From Sphingomonas sp. Leaf230 (GTDB lineage: Bacteria; Pseudomonadota; Alphaproteobacteria; Sphingomonadales; Sphingomonadaceae): a DNA stretch of 64,000 nucleotides. The stretch covers positions 310,001 to 374,000 of the forward strand of contig NZ_LMKW01000011.1 in NCBI RefSeq assembly GCF_001421745.1. The letters run 5' to 3'. Numbering within the stretch: the first letter of the stretch is position 1; every line of letters starts with the position of its first letter. The notes under the pieces are model-generated. The model did no database searches. It worked only from the letters and a program-made list of their open reading frames with translations, and was not told the origin of the DNA. Positions 17,195 to 25,939 of the stretch are shown here, piece by piece. Both the position numbers and the translations under genes were made by a program.

Positions 17195-18721
17195 CTACCC
17201 CATCGTCGGAATAACGAACGCATCGTTATTGCGCGCCGGACCGCCATCCTCGGCCATCGCCGGCAATGCAGACCCGTCCGGCCAGCGCTGCGTGATCGTC
17301 TTGACCTTGGTCCAGAACTTCACGCCCTCCATCCCGTGCTGGTTGGTGTCGCCGAACGCCGACCGCTTCCAGCCGCCGAACGTATGATACGCGACCGGCA
17401 CCGGTATCGGCACGTTGATCCCCACCATCCCGACGTTTACTCGTGCCGCGAACTCGCGCGCCGCGTGGCCGTTGCGCGTAAAGATCGCGACGCCGTTGCC
17501 GTATTGATGCTCGCTCGGCAGGCGCACCGCCTCCTCGAAATCGGCGGCGCGGACGATCTGGAGCACCGGCCCGAAGATCTCCTCCTTGTACGCCGACATC
17601 TCCGTCGTCACGTGATCGAACAGCGACGGCCCGATGAAGAAGCCCTTCTCATGCCCCTGCAACGCAAATCCGCGCCCGTCGACGACCAGTTCCGCGCCCT
17701 CGTCGACGCCGGTCTGGATCCAGTTCTCGATCCGGCTGCGGTGCGCCGCGTTCACCACCGGCCCGTAATGCGCATCGTTGTCGGTCGACACGCCAACGCG
17801 CAGCGCCGCGATCGCCGGGATCAGCTTCTCCCGTAGCGCAATCGCGGTCTTCTCGCCGACCGGCACCACCACCGGCAGCGCCATGCAGCGTTCGCCCGCC
17901 GAGCCAAACGCAGCGCCCGACAAATCGGCAACGACTTGGTCGAGGTCCGCGTCGGGCATGACGATCCCGTGGTTCTTCGCGCCGCCCATCGCCTGGACGC
18001 GCTTGCCCGCCTCGACGCCGCGACGGTACACGTAATGCGCGATGTCGGACGATCCGACGAAGCTCACCGCCGAGATCGCCGGGTGATCGAGGATCGCGTC
18101 GACCATCTCCTTGTCGCCGTGGACGACCTGGAAGATGCCCTCGGGCAGCCCCGCCTCGACGAACAATTCGCCGAGCCGCACCGGCACCGAAGGATCGCGC
18201 TCGCTGGGCTTCAGGATGAACGCGTTGCCCGTGGCGATCGCGACGCCCGACATCCACAACGGGATCATCGCCGGGAAGTTGAACGGCGTGATGCCCGCGC
18301 CGATACCGAGCGGCTGGCGCATCGAATACACGTCGATCCCCGGCCCGGCGCCCTGCGTGTATTCGCCCTTGAGGATGTGCGGGATGCCGCAGCAGAACTC
18401 GATCACCTCCAGCCCGCGCTGGATGTCGCCCTTCGAATCCGCGATCACCTTGCCGTGCTCGGACGACAGCAGCCGCGCGAGTTCGTCCATGTTCGCCTCG
18501 ACGAGCCGCTTGAACTCGAACATCACGCGAGCACGCCGTTGAGGGTTAGTCGCAGCCCAGCCCGGCTGCGCCTTCTGCGCCGCGGCGACCGCACGGTCCA
18601 GATCGGTCGCACCCGACAGCCGCACGCGCGCCTGCACCTCGCCCGAATTCGGGTCGAACACGTCGCCGAAGCGCTCGGCCGTGCTGGCCGCACCGCTAAC
18701 GAAATTCTCGATAGTCCGCAT
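17195..18721 (-). CDS. mmsA: Methylmalonate-semialdehyde dehydrogenase (CoA-acylating)
   Basis: Aldehyde dehydrogenase of 508 residues; oxidises methylmalonate semialdehyde to propionyl-CoA with NAD and CoA, the last step of this valine branch. ITPFNFPAMIPLWM, VGSSDIAHYVYRRG and the nucleophile Cys279 in GSAGERCMALPVV are family signatures. ATG 18721 gives the standard N-terminus MRTIENFVSG. It is the first gene of the minus-strand valine block and is transcribed divergently from a LysR gene, with a palindrome between them at 18783-18803. Confidence 0.94.
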   Translation of the reverse strand: MRTIENFVSGAASTAERFGDVFDPNSGEVQARVRLSGATDLDRAVAAAQKAQPGWAATNPQRRARVMFEFKRLVEANMDELARLLSSEHGKVIADSKGDIQRGLEVIEFCCGIPHILKGEYTQGAGPGIDVYSMRQPLGIGAGITPFNFPAMIPLWMSGVAIATGNAFILKPSERDPSVPVRLGELFVEAGLPEGIFQVVHGDKEMVDAILDHPAISAVSFVGSSDIAHYVYRRGVEAGKRVQAMGGAKNHGIVMPDADLDQVVADLSGAAFGSAGERCMALPVVVPVGEKTAIALREKLIPAIAALRVGVSTDNDAHYGPVVNAAHRSRIENWIQTGVDEGAELVVDGRGFALQGHEKGFFIGPSLFDHVTTEMSAYKEEIFGPVLQIVRAADFEEAVRLPSEHQYGNGVAIFTRNGHAAREFAARVNVGMVGINVPIPVPVAYHTFGGWKRSAFGDTNQHGMEGVKFWTKVKTITQRWPDGSALPAMAEDGGPARNNDAFVIPTMG

Positions 18722-18782
18722 GGCATCCTCTTCTTGTTGCACGCACCGTCGGGCATAAGCGTTTCGCAGCCAAGCGGGGTTG

Positions 18783-18803
18783 TTTGCAGAATCGCTCTGC
18801 GAA
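18783..18803. promoter_or_regulatory. 21-bp inverted repeat, candidate LysR operator between mmsA and its regulator
   Basis: Arms TTTGCAGA and TCTGCGAA around ATCGC match at 7 of 8 positions. A further half-site TTTCGCAG lies at 18762-18769. The palindrome is 25 bp from the LysR ATG and 62 bp from the mmsA ATG, the usual geometry for a LysR site controlling itself and its neighbour. Binding is inferred. Confidence 0.5.
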
Positions 18804-18827
18804 TATGCAGCATAGGGTGAGGCGTTT

Positions 18828-19745
18828 ATGGATTGGGACGACGTCCGGTATTTCCTCGCCCTGGCGCGCACGCACCGGCTTGGGCCAGCTGCAAAACTGC
18901 TGGGACAGGACGCGACGACGGTGTCGCGGCGACTCCAGCGACTGGAGCGGCGACTCCAGACGACGTTGTTCGAACAGACCGTCGCCGGATACGCGCTGAC
19001 CGAACGCGGCGCGGCGCTGCTCGACCATGCCGAGACGATGGAGGCGTCAGCGCTCGGTATTCAGGAAGTCGTCGGCAACGACGCAGGCGTGCTCGCCGGG
19101 CCGATCCGGTTGAGCGTCTCGGAAGGCTTCGGCAGTCGCATCCTCGCACCGCGCCTCGCGTCGTTCACCAACCAGCATCCGCGGATCGCGGTGGACCTGA
19201 TTGCGTCGACGGGGTTCCTCAACCCGTCGCGGCGAGAGGCGGATATCGCGGTGATGCTCGCGCGCCCGAAGAGCGGCCCGTTGGTGGCGCGAAAACTCAC
19301 CGACTATCACCTCGGCCTCTACGCGGATCCCGATCACCTCGCACGGTCGGGACCGATCGCGACCACTGCAGACCTGATGCGGCACCGCCTGATCGGCTAC
19401 GTACCGGACATGATCTACGCGCCCGAACTCCGCTATCTAGCGGAGATCGACGGGCGGCTCGATGCCTCGATCCGCAGTTCGAGCATCGTCGCGCAGGCCG
19501 AACTGATCGCAGCGGGGGCGGGCTGCGGAATCCTGCCGTGCTTCATCGGCGACCAAATGCCGGGACTGGTGCGCGTGCTGCCCGACGCGGTGGATATCCA
19601 AAGGTCGTTCTGGCTCGTCGTCCACCGCGACGTCCGCCGGATCGCGCGGATCGACCGGTTCATCGCCTGGCTGGACACGACGATCGGCGACTTGAAGCCG
19701 CTGATGCTAGGCGTGTCGCCCCCGCCGATTGCCGCCCCCGAGTGA
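18828..19745 (+). CDS. LysR-family transcriptional regulator, probable regulator of the valine block
   Basis: A 305-residue regulator with an N-terminal winged helix (about residues 2-60, ALARTHRLGPAAKLLGQDAT) and a LysR substrate-binding domain from about residue 90 (LAGPIRLSVSEGFGSRI). Start ATG follows GGGTGAGG. Divergent from mmsA with a 106-bp intergenic region containing an inverted repeat. Probably activates valine catabolism on sensing a pathway intermediate; the effector cannot be read from sequence. Confidence 0.88.
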   Translation: MDWDDVRYFLALARTHRLGPAAKLLGQDATTVSRRLQRLERRLQTTLFEQTVAGYALTERGAALLDHAETMEASALGIQEVVGNDAGVLAGPIRLSVSEGFGSRILAPRLASFTNQHPRIAVDLIASTGFLNPSRREADIAVMLARPKSGPLVARKLTDYHLGLYADPDHLARSGPIATTADLMRHRLIGYVPDMIYAPELRYLAEIDGRLDASIRSSSIVAQAELIAAGAGCGILPCFIGDQMPGLVRVLPDAVDIQRSFWLVVHRDVRRIARIDRFIAWLDTTIGDLKPLMLGVSPPPIAAPE

Positions 19746-19798
19746 GGGCCGTATAGATCGATGTTGCATGGCAGCATCGCCGGGCCTGGAGCAGCGCG

Positions 19799-20188
19799 TT
19801 GATCCCCAATCTCTATCACCAGATGATCGACGCGATCGGCGACGGCACCGGCCTGCCCGATATCATCCTCCATATTCATGCCGGCATGGCCCTGCTGATG
19901 ATCGCGCGGCTGATCACGCGGCGGTCGTTCGGGACGTTCATTCCGTGGTGGGTGGTCGTCGCGGGCGAGGCGTTCAACGAGATTATGGACCGGCTTAACT
20001 TCGGGTCCTGGCGCTGGGAGGACACCTCGCTGGACATCGTCAACACGCTACTGTGGCCGACGGTGATCTGCGTTGGGGTGCGATTGCGCCCGATGATTGC
20101 GCAGCGAGTCACGGTCAAGGCGGGTGTGGTGGAGACCGGGTCGGATGCCGTCCCCATCGAAGGCGTTCCAGTCGAGACCAAGCACTAA
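19799..20188 (+). CDS. Hypothetical membrane protein, 129 residues
   Basis: Not recognised. Two or three predicted membrane segments (HIHAGMALLMIARLI; FIPWWVVVAGEAFNEIMD; IVNTLLWPTVICVGVRL) and a 30-residue polar C-tail. The start is TTG 19799 with GGAG seven bases upstream; there is no nearby in-frame ATG before the first helix. The DRLNFGSWRWEDTSLDIVNT loop, with its conserved-looking Trp and acidic residues, is reminiscent of small integral membrane proteins with a VanZ-like layout, but I cannot assign it. Confidence 0.65.
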   Translation: MIPNLYHQMIDAIGDGTGLPDIILHIHAGMALLMIARLITRRSFGTFIPWWVVVAGEAFNEIMDRLNFGSWRWEDTSLDIVNTLLWPTVICVGVRLRPMIAQRVTVKAGVVETGSDAVPIEGVPVETKH

Positions 20189-20194
20189 CCTGCC

Positions 20195-20215
20195 CCCCTC
20201 CCTTCCAGGGAGGGG
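20195..20215. repeat. Solo hairpin, half of a type D repeat
   Basis: CCCCTCCCTTCCAGGGAGGG is identical to the right arm of the type D copy at 22683-22797, but the partner arm is absent. It follows the membrane-protein gene by 6 bp, and may act as a transcript-end hairpin although no T-run follows. Confidence 0.6.
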
Positions 20216-20269
20216 AACGCGTTGTGGGCGGGCTGGCTTGGTCTATTCCAGACAGCCAATAGGCCCGGT

Positions 20270-21352
20270 TCAGCCTAGCGCGATGTACCGCTGCAGGTGA
20301 TAATCCTCATCGCCCAACTGGTGGTCGATCATCACCAACCGCTTGGCATAGTGCGACACCGCATATTCCCACGTCATGCCGATGCCGCCGTGAAGCTGGA
20401 TCGTCTCCTCCGCGACCAGTGCGCCGGTCCGCCCGATCGTATACTTCGCCGCCGCCAGAGCCCGCTCGCGCGCCTTCACATCGTCGCCATCGAACGCCGA
20501 CGCCGCGTTGATCACCGCCGAGTGCGCCTGCTCGATCTCGAGCAACACCGTCGCCATGCGGTGCTGGAGCGCCTGGAACTTGCCGATCGGCACGCCGAAC
20601 TGCTTGCGGTCCCGGAGGTAGCCGAGCGTCGCTTCCTTGACGAATTCCATTGCACCGACCGCTTCGGCCGACAGCGCCAGCAACCCCGCCCCGACCGCCG
20701 CATCGACGATCGCCTGCCCCTGCCCTTCGCTCCCAACACGCGCATCGGCGCCAAGCGTGGCGTTCTCGAACGTCACGTCACCAGCCGCACCACCCTCGAC
20801 GACGTTGAAGCTGCGGACCGATACCCCGGCCGTTTCCGCCGGCACGAGTAATACGAGCGGGTCGCCGTCCTGCTCGACCGTCACCACAAGCACCGACGCC
20901 GCGCCCGCCTGCGGCACGACTGCCTTCGTCCCACTCAACGTCCAGCCATCGCCGCTCTTCGTCGCGGTCACCGGCGTCGCGGCATCCTCATGCGCGAACG
21001 CAGCGATCGTCTCGCCGGACACGATCCCGGCGAGCGTCTCGTCGTGCCCGCCAGCCTTCGCCAGCGCGCGCCCGGCCATCAGCGCACCCAGGAACGGCTC
21101 TACCACCAGCGCGCGGCCGAGCGCCTCGAACACCACCATAATGTCGAACCCGCTGCCGCCGAAGCCGCCCGCCGCCTCGTCGAACAGTGCAGACACGATG
21201 CCGAGTTCGCTCAACTGCTGCCAGATTGCCGGACCGTATCCCGCCTCGCCATACGCGCCCGCGTTGCGCGTCTCGATCGGATAGCCGTCGCGCAACGCCC
21301 GCACGAGCGTGTCGGCAAGCATGCGGCGGTCGTCGGTGTGTTCGAAGTTCAT
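20270..21352 (-). CDS. Acyl-CoA dehydrogenase, small subunit-like
   Basis: Acyl-CoA dehydrogenase family, 360 residues. N-terminal helices, QLSELGIVSALFDEAAGGFGG, and C-terminal ETIQLHGGIGMTWEYAVSHYAKR are recognisable. The motif that normally carries the C-terminal catalytic glutamate is degenerate. It follows a second acyl-CoA dehydrogenase gene by 4 bp, a layout known from two-subunit enzymes such as PimC/PimD and steroid-ring FadE pairs. ATG 21352 gives MNFEHTDDRRML. Probably the non-catalytic or FAD-sharing subunit; substrate unknown. Confidence 0.85.
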   Translation of the reverse strand: MNFEHTDDRRMLADTLVRALRDGYPIETRNAGAYGEAGYGPAIWQQLSELGIVSALFDEAAGGFGGSGFDIMVVFEALGRALVVEPFLGALMAGRALAKAGGHDETLAGIVSGETIAAFAHEDAATPVTATKSGDGWTLSGTKAVVPQAGAASVLVVTVEQDGDPLVLLVPAETAGVSVRSFNVVEGGAAGDVTFENATLGADARVGSEGQGQAIVDAAVGAGLLALSAEAVGAMEFVKEATLGYLRDRKQFGVPIGKFQALQHRMATVLLEIEQAHSAVINAASAFDGDDVKARERALAAAKYTIGRTGALVAEETIQLHGGIGMTWEYAVSHYAKRLVMIDHQLGDEDYHLQRYIALG

Positions 21353-21356
21353 GGTA

Positions 21357-22559
21357 TCACAGACCCAGAATGGCTTTGGAGATGATGTTCTTCTGGATCT
21401 CGTTCGACCCGCCGAAGATCGACAGTTTGCGATTGTTGAAATAGCTCGGCGCCGCCATCGCCGCGTCCTCCGGCCCGACATCCTCGCCGTTCCACCCGGC
21501 CTCCAGAGCTTCGGGTATGTAGGGCGCGGCATACGAACCATAGGCGCGACGCGTCAGCGAGGTGATCTCCTGGCGGATCTCGGTGCCCTTGATCTTGAGC
21601 ATCGAGCTTTCCGCACCAGGCGCACCGCCACCCGCGACCGCCGCCAACACGCGGAGGTTGGTCGTCTGCATGTTGGCCAAGTCGATCTCGACCCGCGCCA
21701 TCCGCGCCGCGAACAACGGATCATCCGCCAGCGAGCGCCCGCCCTTCTTCTGCATCTGCGCGACTTCCTTCAACCGCTCGAACGACGCGATCGAGAAGCC
21801 GACGCCGGCGATGTTGGTGCGCTCATAGGTCAACAGGTACTTGGCGTAGGTCCAGCCCATATTCTCTTCGCCGACGAGATTGGCGACGGGCACCTCGACG
21901 TCGGTGAAGAACACCTCGTTCACCTCCTGCTCGCCGTCGATCAGCGTGATCGGGCGGACCTCGATGCCGGGCGACTTCATGTCGATCAGCAGGAACGAGA
22001 TGCCCTCCTGCTTCTTCGCGGTCGCATCGGTGCGGACGAGGCAGAAGATCATGTCGGCATGCTGGCCGAGCGTGGTCCAGGTCTTCTGGCCGTTGACGAC
22101 ATAGACGTCGCCCTTACGGACAGCGGTGGTCTTGAGGCCCGCGAGATCGGAGCCAGCACCCGGCTCGGAATAGCCCTGGCACCACCAGTCGGAGCCGTCG
22201 AGAATCCGCGGCAGCCACTGCTTCTTCTGCTCTTCGGAGCCGTATTTAATCAGCACGGGACCGAGCATGTTGACGCCGAACGGAACGACGCGGGGCGCGT
22301 GCGCGAGCGCGGACTCGTTATCGAAGATGAAGCGCTGGATCACGCTCCAGCCAGGGCCGCCCCATTCCTCGGGCCAATGGTTCGCCAGCCAGCCGCGTTC
22401 GTTGAGGATCGCGTGCCATTCCTCCATGTCCAATTTGCGGAGGCGCTTGCCTTCGCGGACCAGTGTCGAGAGCCGCGCGGGGAGTTTGTCGCGGAAGAAC
22501 GCGCGGACTTCGTCGCGGAAGGCTTCTTCCTCGGGCGTGAAGCTGAGATCCATGGCCAT
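21357..22559 (-). CDS. Acyl-CoA dehydrogenase, large subunit-like
   Basis: Acyl-CoA dehydrogenase of 400 residues, first gene of a two-gene unit. GYSEPGAGSDLAGLKT and VNGQKTWTTLGQHADMI are the FAD/substrate motifs. At the C-terminus the usual YEG motif reads FGGSNEIQ, so the classical catalytic Glu is absent; a glutamate in LLTYERTNIAG occupies the position used as base in isovaleryl-CoA dehydrogenase. ATG 22559 has AGGAG five bases upstream. Likely acts with the adjacent 360-residue subunit on a bulky or dicarboxylic acyl-CoA. Confidence 0.87.
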   Translation of the reverse strand: MAMDLSFTPEEEAFRDEVRAFFRDKLPARLSTLVREGKRLRKLDMEEWHAILNERGWLANHWPEEWGGPGWSVIQRFIFDNESALAHAPRVVPFGVNMLGPVLIKYGSEEQKKQWLPRILDGSDWWCQGYSEPGAGSDLAGLKTTAVRKGDVYVVNGQKTWTTLGQHADMIFCLVRTDATAKKQEGISFLLIDMKSPGIEVRPITLIDGEQEVNEVFFTDVEVPVANLVGEENMGWTYAKYLLTYERTNIAGVGFSIASFERLKEVAQMQKKGGRSLADDPLFAARMARVEIDLANMQTTNLRVLAAVAGGGAPGAESSMLKIKGTEIRQEITSLTRRAYGSYAAPYIPEALEAGWNGEDVGPEDAAMAAPSYFNNRKLSIFGGSNEIQKNIISKAILGL

Positions 22560-22682
22560 GTGACTCCTGATGTTGGAGTCCATGTGCCACAGTCGATCGA
22601 GGAATTGAAGGACCGGTATGGTCCAAAACGAAGAAAACGCAGTGCCGAACGACGCAGGTTAATCCGGACGGTATCCGACTAC

Positions 22683-22797
22683 TTCTCCCCTCCCTGAAAG
22701 GGAGGGGTCGGGGGTGGGTCGGCCAGCTTGAGCCCCGCGTGTTCGACTATGCGGAAGCCGACCCACCCCCAGCCCCTCCCTTCCAGGGAGGGGAGAA
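22683..22797. repeat. 115-bp inverted repeat, type D (copy 2)
   Basis: Ends TTCTCCCCTCCCTGAAAGGG and CCCTTCCAGGGAGGGGAGAA, with inner arms GGGGGTGGGTCGG and CCGACCCACCCCC. Fills the space between the porin stop and the acyl-CoA dehydrogenase start; both genes are on the minus strand, so it may end the porin transcript or insulate the two units. Confidence 0.85.
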
Positions 22798-22801
22798 AGC
22801 G

Positions 22802-24340
22802 TCAGAACCGATAGCTGATCCAGCCGGCAAGGAAGTCGGAGTTCTTGTACCCCGCATTCGTCAGCGCAGGCCCCGCGATCAGATGCTCATAGCGCCCGGT
22901 GAAGGACAGTCGTGAGGTGAACGGATACACCGCCTGGAACCGCAGCGTATCGGCGATCTTCTTCCCCCCGAAATTCTGCGTGCCGGCAAACGCCGAGCCG
23001 TTCGCGCGGTACACTGCATCGCTCGTCGTATCGCGCCACGAGCGCTGATATTCCGCGGTCAGCCGCAGCTTGTCGAACACGCTGAACGTCACGTTCGGCG
23101 CCAGCGCGACCAGGTTGGTCGGCGTCGCGAACAGTTGATAGCTGTAATAGATGTTGTTGCCGAACGGCGCGAGCGAGTTGCGCAGCGTGCCCTTCCCGTA
23201 TGCGCCACCACCGCTGGCATAGTCCGCATGGAAGCCGACGCGCGGCGCGGACTTGCCCTCGCCGAGCTTGTAGGTCTGCGCCAGCAGGATCAGCCACGCC
23301 TTGATCGAGCGATTGTCGTACGAACCGCCCTGATAGTTGATCGTCCAGTCGAGATTGACCGGCCCCGCATCGCCCCAGACGTGCAAACCATAGAAGTTGC
23401 GAACTTCGCGCGCGTTGTCGGTGCCCCATACCGCCGCGCGGTTGCGCAGGCGCCAAAGGAACGGATCGACGTACAACTTCGAGCCGCCGAACAGCGTCTC
23501 CGGCACGACGATGCCCGTCGAGATACCCGAGAAGCGCCGCGCGCTCTCCGCATTGTCATCCTGTGTACCGCCATTGCCATACGCGGTCGGCTTGTAATCG
23601 AACACGTCGGCGCGGACGCCGGCGGTGCGTGCCCAGGCGCGGAAGCCGTTGAAGCCGAAGAACAGCGTGTTGTTGTCACGCGGCACGACCAGCAGGTTCG
23701 GGCCGTCGGCGAACGTCTGGCGGCCATAGCGCACGCCGACATCGACGTCGGCGACCGTCCCGGTAAGATCGACGAACGCCTGCTGCACGGCCAGCTTGTT
23801 GCGCAGGTTCGGCAGCGCGGTGCCGAGATTCCGCCCTTCCAGAGTACCGTGCGCGAGTTCACCGTAGAAGCGAAGGTGCTGGCCGACATGCAGGTCGGCA
23901 CCACCGAACAGGCGAAGGATGTCCTGCCGCTGTGCCTCGGCATCGCGCAGGTTGGGGTTGGTGGTCTGGTTGACGCGGAACCGCGCCTCGCCCGATAGCG
24001 TCAGATAGACGTCGCCATCACCCGCGATCGAGATGAACTTTAGCTGGTCGACGATGTCCTTGCGCTTCTTCGGATCGCGCAGCTTCGACCAGTCCTCCGC
24101 CCAGCGCGACTGGTTGTAGCCACCCGCCGTCACCCCGTCGCCGATCGCGGCATTGGGATAGCTCTCGGCGATCGGCGAGGCTTCGGCGGTGCTCGACACG
24201 TCCTTGGCGCCGGCATTCGCCTGTCGCGAGGGCGGCGCTTCGGCCTGCGCCATCGCCGCGCTCGAAAAGGCCAGGGTCGAAAGCGCGGACGCGGCAAAGC
24301 CGGCCGCATACGCCATGCGGCGGATCGTCATCGAGGTCAT
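22802..24340 (-). CDS. Outer-membrane porin of the alginate-export (AlgE) family
   Basis: A 512-residue beta-barrel protein. A signal peptide ending ...SSAAMAQA (about residues 1-32) and a C-terminal ...AGWISYRF with a terminal Phe, as in outer-membrane barrels, are visible. Alternating polar/aromatic strands run through the body (FRVNQTTNPNLR, LRFYGELAHGTLEGRNLG, RYGRQTFADGPNLLVVPRDNN). The AlgE domain family is broad in Sphingomonas and seldom means alginate. It lies 51 bp after dctA on the same strand, so it may be the outer-membrane entry for dicarboxylates; that is inference from context. ATG 24340 is chosen over an upstream TTG. Confidence 0.8.
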   Translation of the reverse strand: MTSMTIRRMAYAAGFAASALSTLAFSSAAMAQAEAPPSRQANAGAKDVSSTAEASPIAESYPNAAIGDGVTAGGYNQSRWAEDWSKLRDPKKRKDIVDQLKFISIAGDGDVYLTLSGEARFRVNQTTNPNLRDAEAQRQDILRLFGGADLHVGQHLRFYGELAHGTLEGRNLGTALPNLRNKLAVQQAFVDLTGTVADVDVGVRYGRQTFADGPNLLVVPRDNNTLFFGFNGFRAWARTAGVRADVFDYKPTAYGNGGTQDDNAESARRFSGISTGIVVPETLFGGSKLYVDPFLWRLRNRAAVWGTDNAREVRNFYGLHVWGDAGPVNLDWTINYQGGSYDNRSIKAWLILLAQTYKLGEGKSAPRVGFHADYASGGGAYGKGTLRNSLAPFGNNIYYSYQLFATPTNLVALAPNVTFSVFDKLRLTAEYQRSWRDTTSDAVYRANGSAFAGTQNFGGKKIADTLRFQAVYPFTSRLSFTGRYEHLIAGPALTNAGYKNSDFLAGWISYRF

Positions 24341-24391
24341 AAGCAAATATCCGGTACAGGACGCGGGACCGGCGAACCGGCCCCGTACGCG

Positions 24392-25735
24392 TCAGTGGGC
24401 AGGAACGGCAGCGATGGGAGCAGGCACGAACTCGGGAAGCTTGCCCGACAGCGCAGCGTCGAGCTTGTCGCGGTCGAGTGCGCCCTCCCAGCGAGCGACG
24501 ACGATCGTCGCGACCGCGTTGCCGATAAAGTTGGTGAGGCTGCGGCACTCGCTCATGAAGCGGTCGACGCCGAGGATCAGCGCCATGCCGGCGATCGGCA
24601 CGGTCGGCACGATCGACAACGTCGCGGCCAAAGTGATGAAGCCCGCGCCGGTGACGCCCGCGGCACCCTTCGAAGAGATCATCGCAACGACCAGCAGCAA
24701 CAGTTCCTGGCCGAGCGTCAGGTGCGTGTTGGTCGCCTGCGCGATGAACAGCGCGGCCAGCGTCATGTAAATGTTGGTACCGTCGAGATTGAACGAATAG
24801 CCGGTCGGCACGACCAGCCCGACCACCGACTTCTCGCAGCCTGCCGCCTCCATCTTCTGGATCAGGTTCGGCAGTGCGGCTTCCGACGACGACGTCCCGA
24901 GCACCAGCAGCAGTTCCGCCTTCAGATACTTGATCAGCTTGAAGATCGAGAAGCCGGTCAGCCGTGCGACCGTGCCGAGCACGACGATCACGAACAGCGC
25001 CGCAGTGAGATAGAAGGTCGCGACCAACGCGCCGAGATTGGCAAGGCTGCCAATTCCGTATTTGCCGATCGTGAACGCGATCGCACCGAACGCACCGAGC
25101 GGGGCCGCGCGCATCAGGATGCCGACCAGCTTGAAGACGATCAGGCTGAGCCGCTCGAGGAAGTTCAGCACCGGCTTGGCAGGCTCGCCGACCAGGCTGA
25201 GCGAGATACCGAACAGGATCGCGACGAGCAGGATCTGGAGGATGTTGCCCTCGGTGAACGCGCTGACCATCGTGTCCGGGATGATGCTCATCAGGAACCC
25301 GGTGATCGTCGTCTCGTGCGCCTTCACGGTGTAGTCGGCGATGCCCTTGGTATCGAGCGTGGCGGCGTCGATGTTCATCCCCGCGCCCGGCTGGACGACG
25401 TTGGCGACGATCAACCCGACGATCAGCGCCAGCGTCGAGAAGAACAGGAAGTAGGCGAACGCCTTGCCCGCGACGCGGCCGACCGAGCCGAGCTCCTTCA
25501 TGCCGGCGATGCCGGTGACGAGCGTCAGGAAGATCACCGGGGCGATGATCATCTTCACCAGCTTGATGAACGCATCGCCGAGCGGCTTCAGCGCCGCGCC
25601 GTACGCCGGATAGAAATGTCCGAGCGCCGCGCCGAGCGCGATAGCGATCAGGACCTGGATATAGAGCTGGCCGCTCCAGCGCTTCCGCGCGGGCGTTTCC
25701 GCGACGCCATATGTCTGGGTGGGTAGGGTCAACAT
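24392..25735 (-). CDS. dctA: C4-dicarboxylate:cation symporter
   Basis: Inner-membrane glutamate/aspartate-symporter-family protein of 447 residues; takes up succinate, fumarate and malate. The family core is clear: the serine-rich [18 protein letters not shown] near residue 280, then [19 protein letters not shown] and [21 protein letters not shown] 25735 follows AGGAGG closely; the frame runs to GTG 25762 without a binding site. Divergent from a DctB/DctD-like two-component pair, which probably controls it. I found no convincing -24/-12 promoter in the 204 bp between. Confidence 0.92.
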   Translation of the reverse strand: MLTLPTQTYGVAETPARKRWSGQLYIQVLIAIALGAALGHFYPAYGAALKPLGDAFIKLVKMIIAPVIFLTLVTGIAGMKELGSVGRVAGKAFAYFLFFSTLALIVGLIVANVVQPGAGMNIDAATLDTKGIADYTVKAHETTITGFLMSIIPDTMVSAFTEGNILQILLVAILFGISLSLVGEPAKPVLNFLERLSLIVFKLVGILMRAAPLGAFGAIAFTIGKYGIGSLANLGALVATFYLTAALFVIVVLGTVARLTGFSIFKLIKYLKAELLLVLGTSSSEAALPNLIQKMEAAGCEKSVVGLVVPTGYSFNLDGTNIYMTLAALFIAQATNTHLTLGQELLLLVVAMISSKGAAGVTGAGFITLAATLSIVPTVPIAGMALILGVDRFMSECRSLTNFIGNAVATIVVARWEGALDRDKLDAALSGKLPEFVPAPIAAVPAH

Positions 25736-25939
25736 CGCCTCCTGGTATTCTCGTCCACTCACGCGGGACGTTGTGTGCGACGGTAATGCCGGGCCGGACC
25801 GGGGACTACAAGAGTGGGGTCACAAGCCCGCAAAACGTTGGTTTTAAGCCATTTATTGGCATACCGATTATTCTGACGTGTGGGAAATGTCATGTTTCAG
25901 TAATAGCGTAACCGCTGCGTGTGTGATAATCCGCACAAA

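Noticed and set aside
25736..25939. A possible sigma-54 promoter for dctA (TGGC at 25857)
   Set aside because: The second element is not GC at the required 10-base spacing on either strand; the adjacent regulator also lacks the GAFTGA loop.
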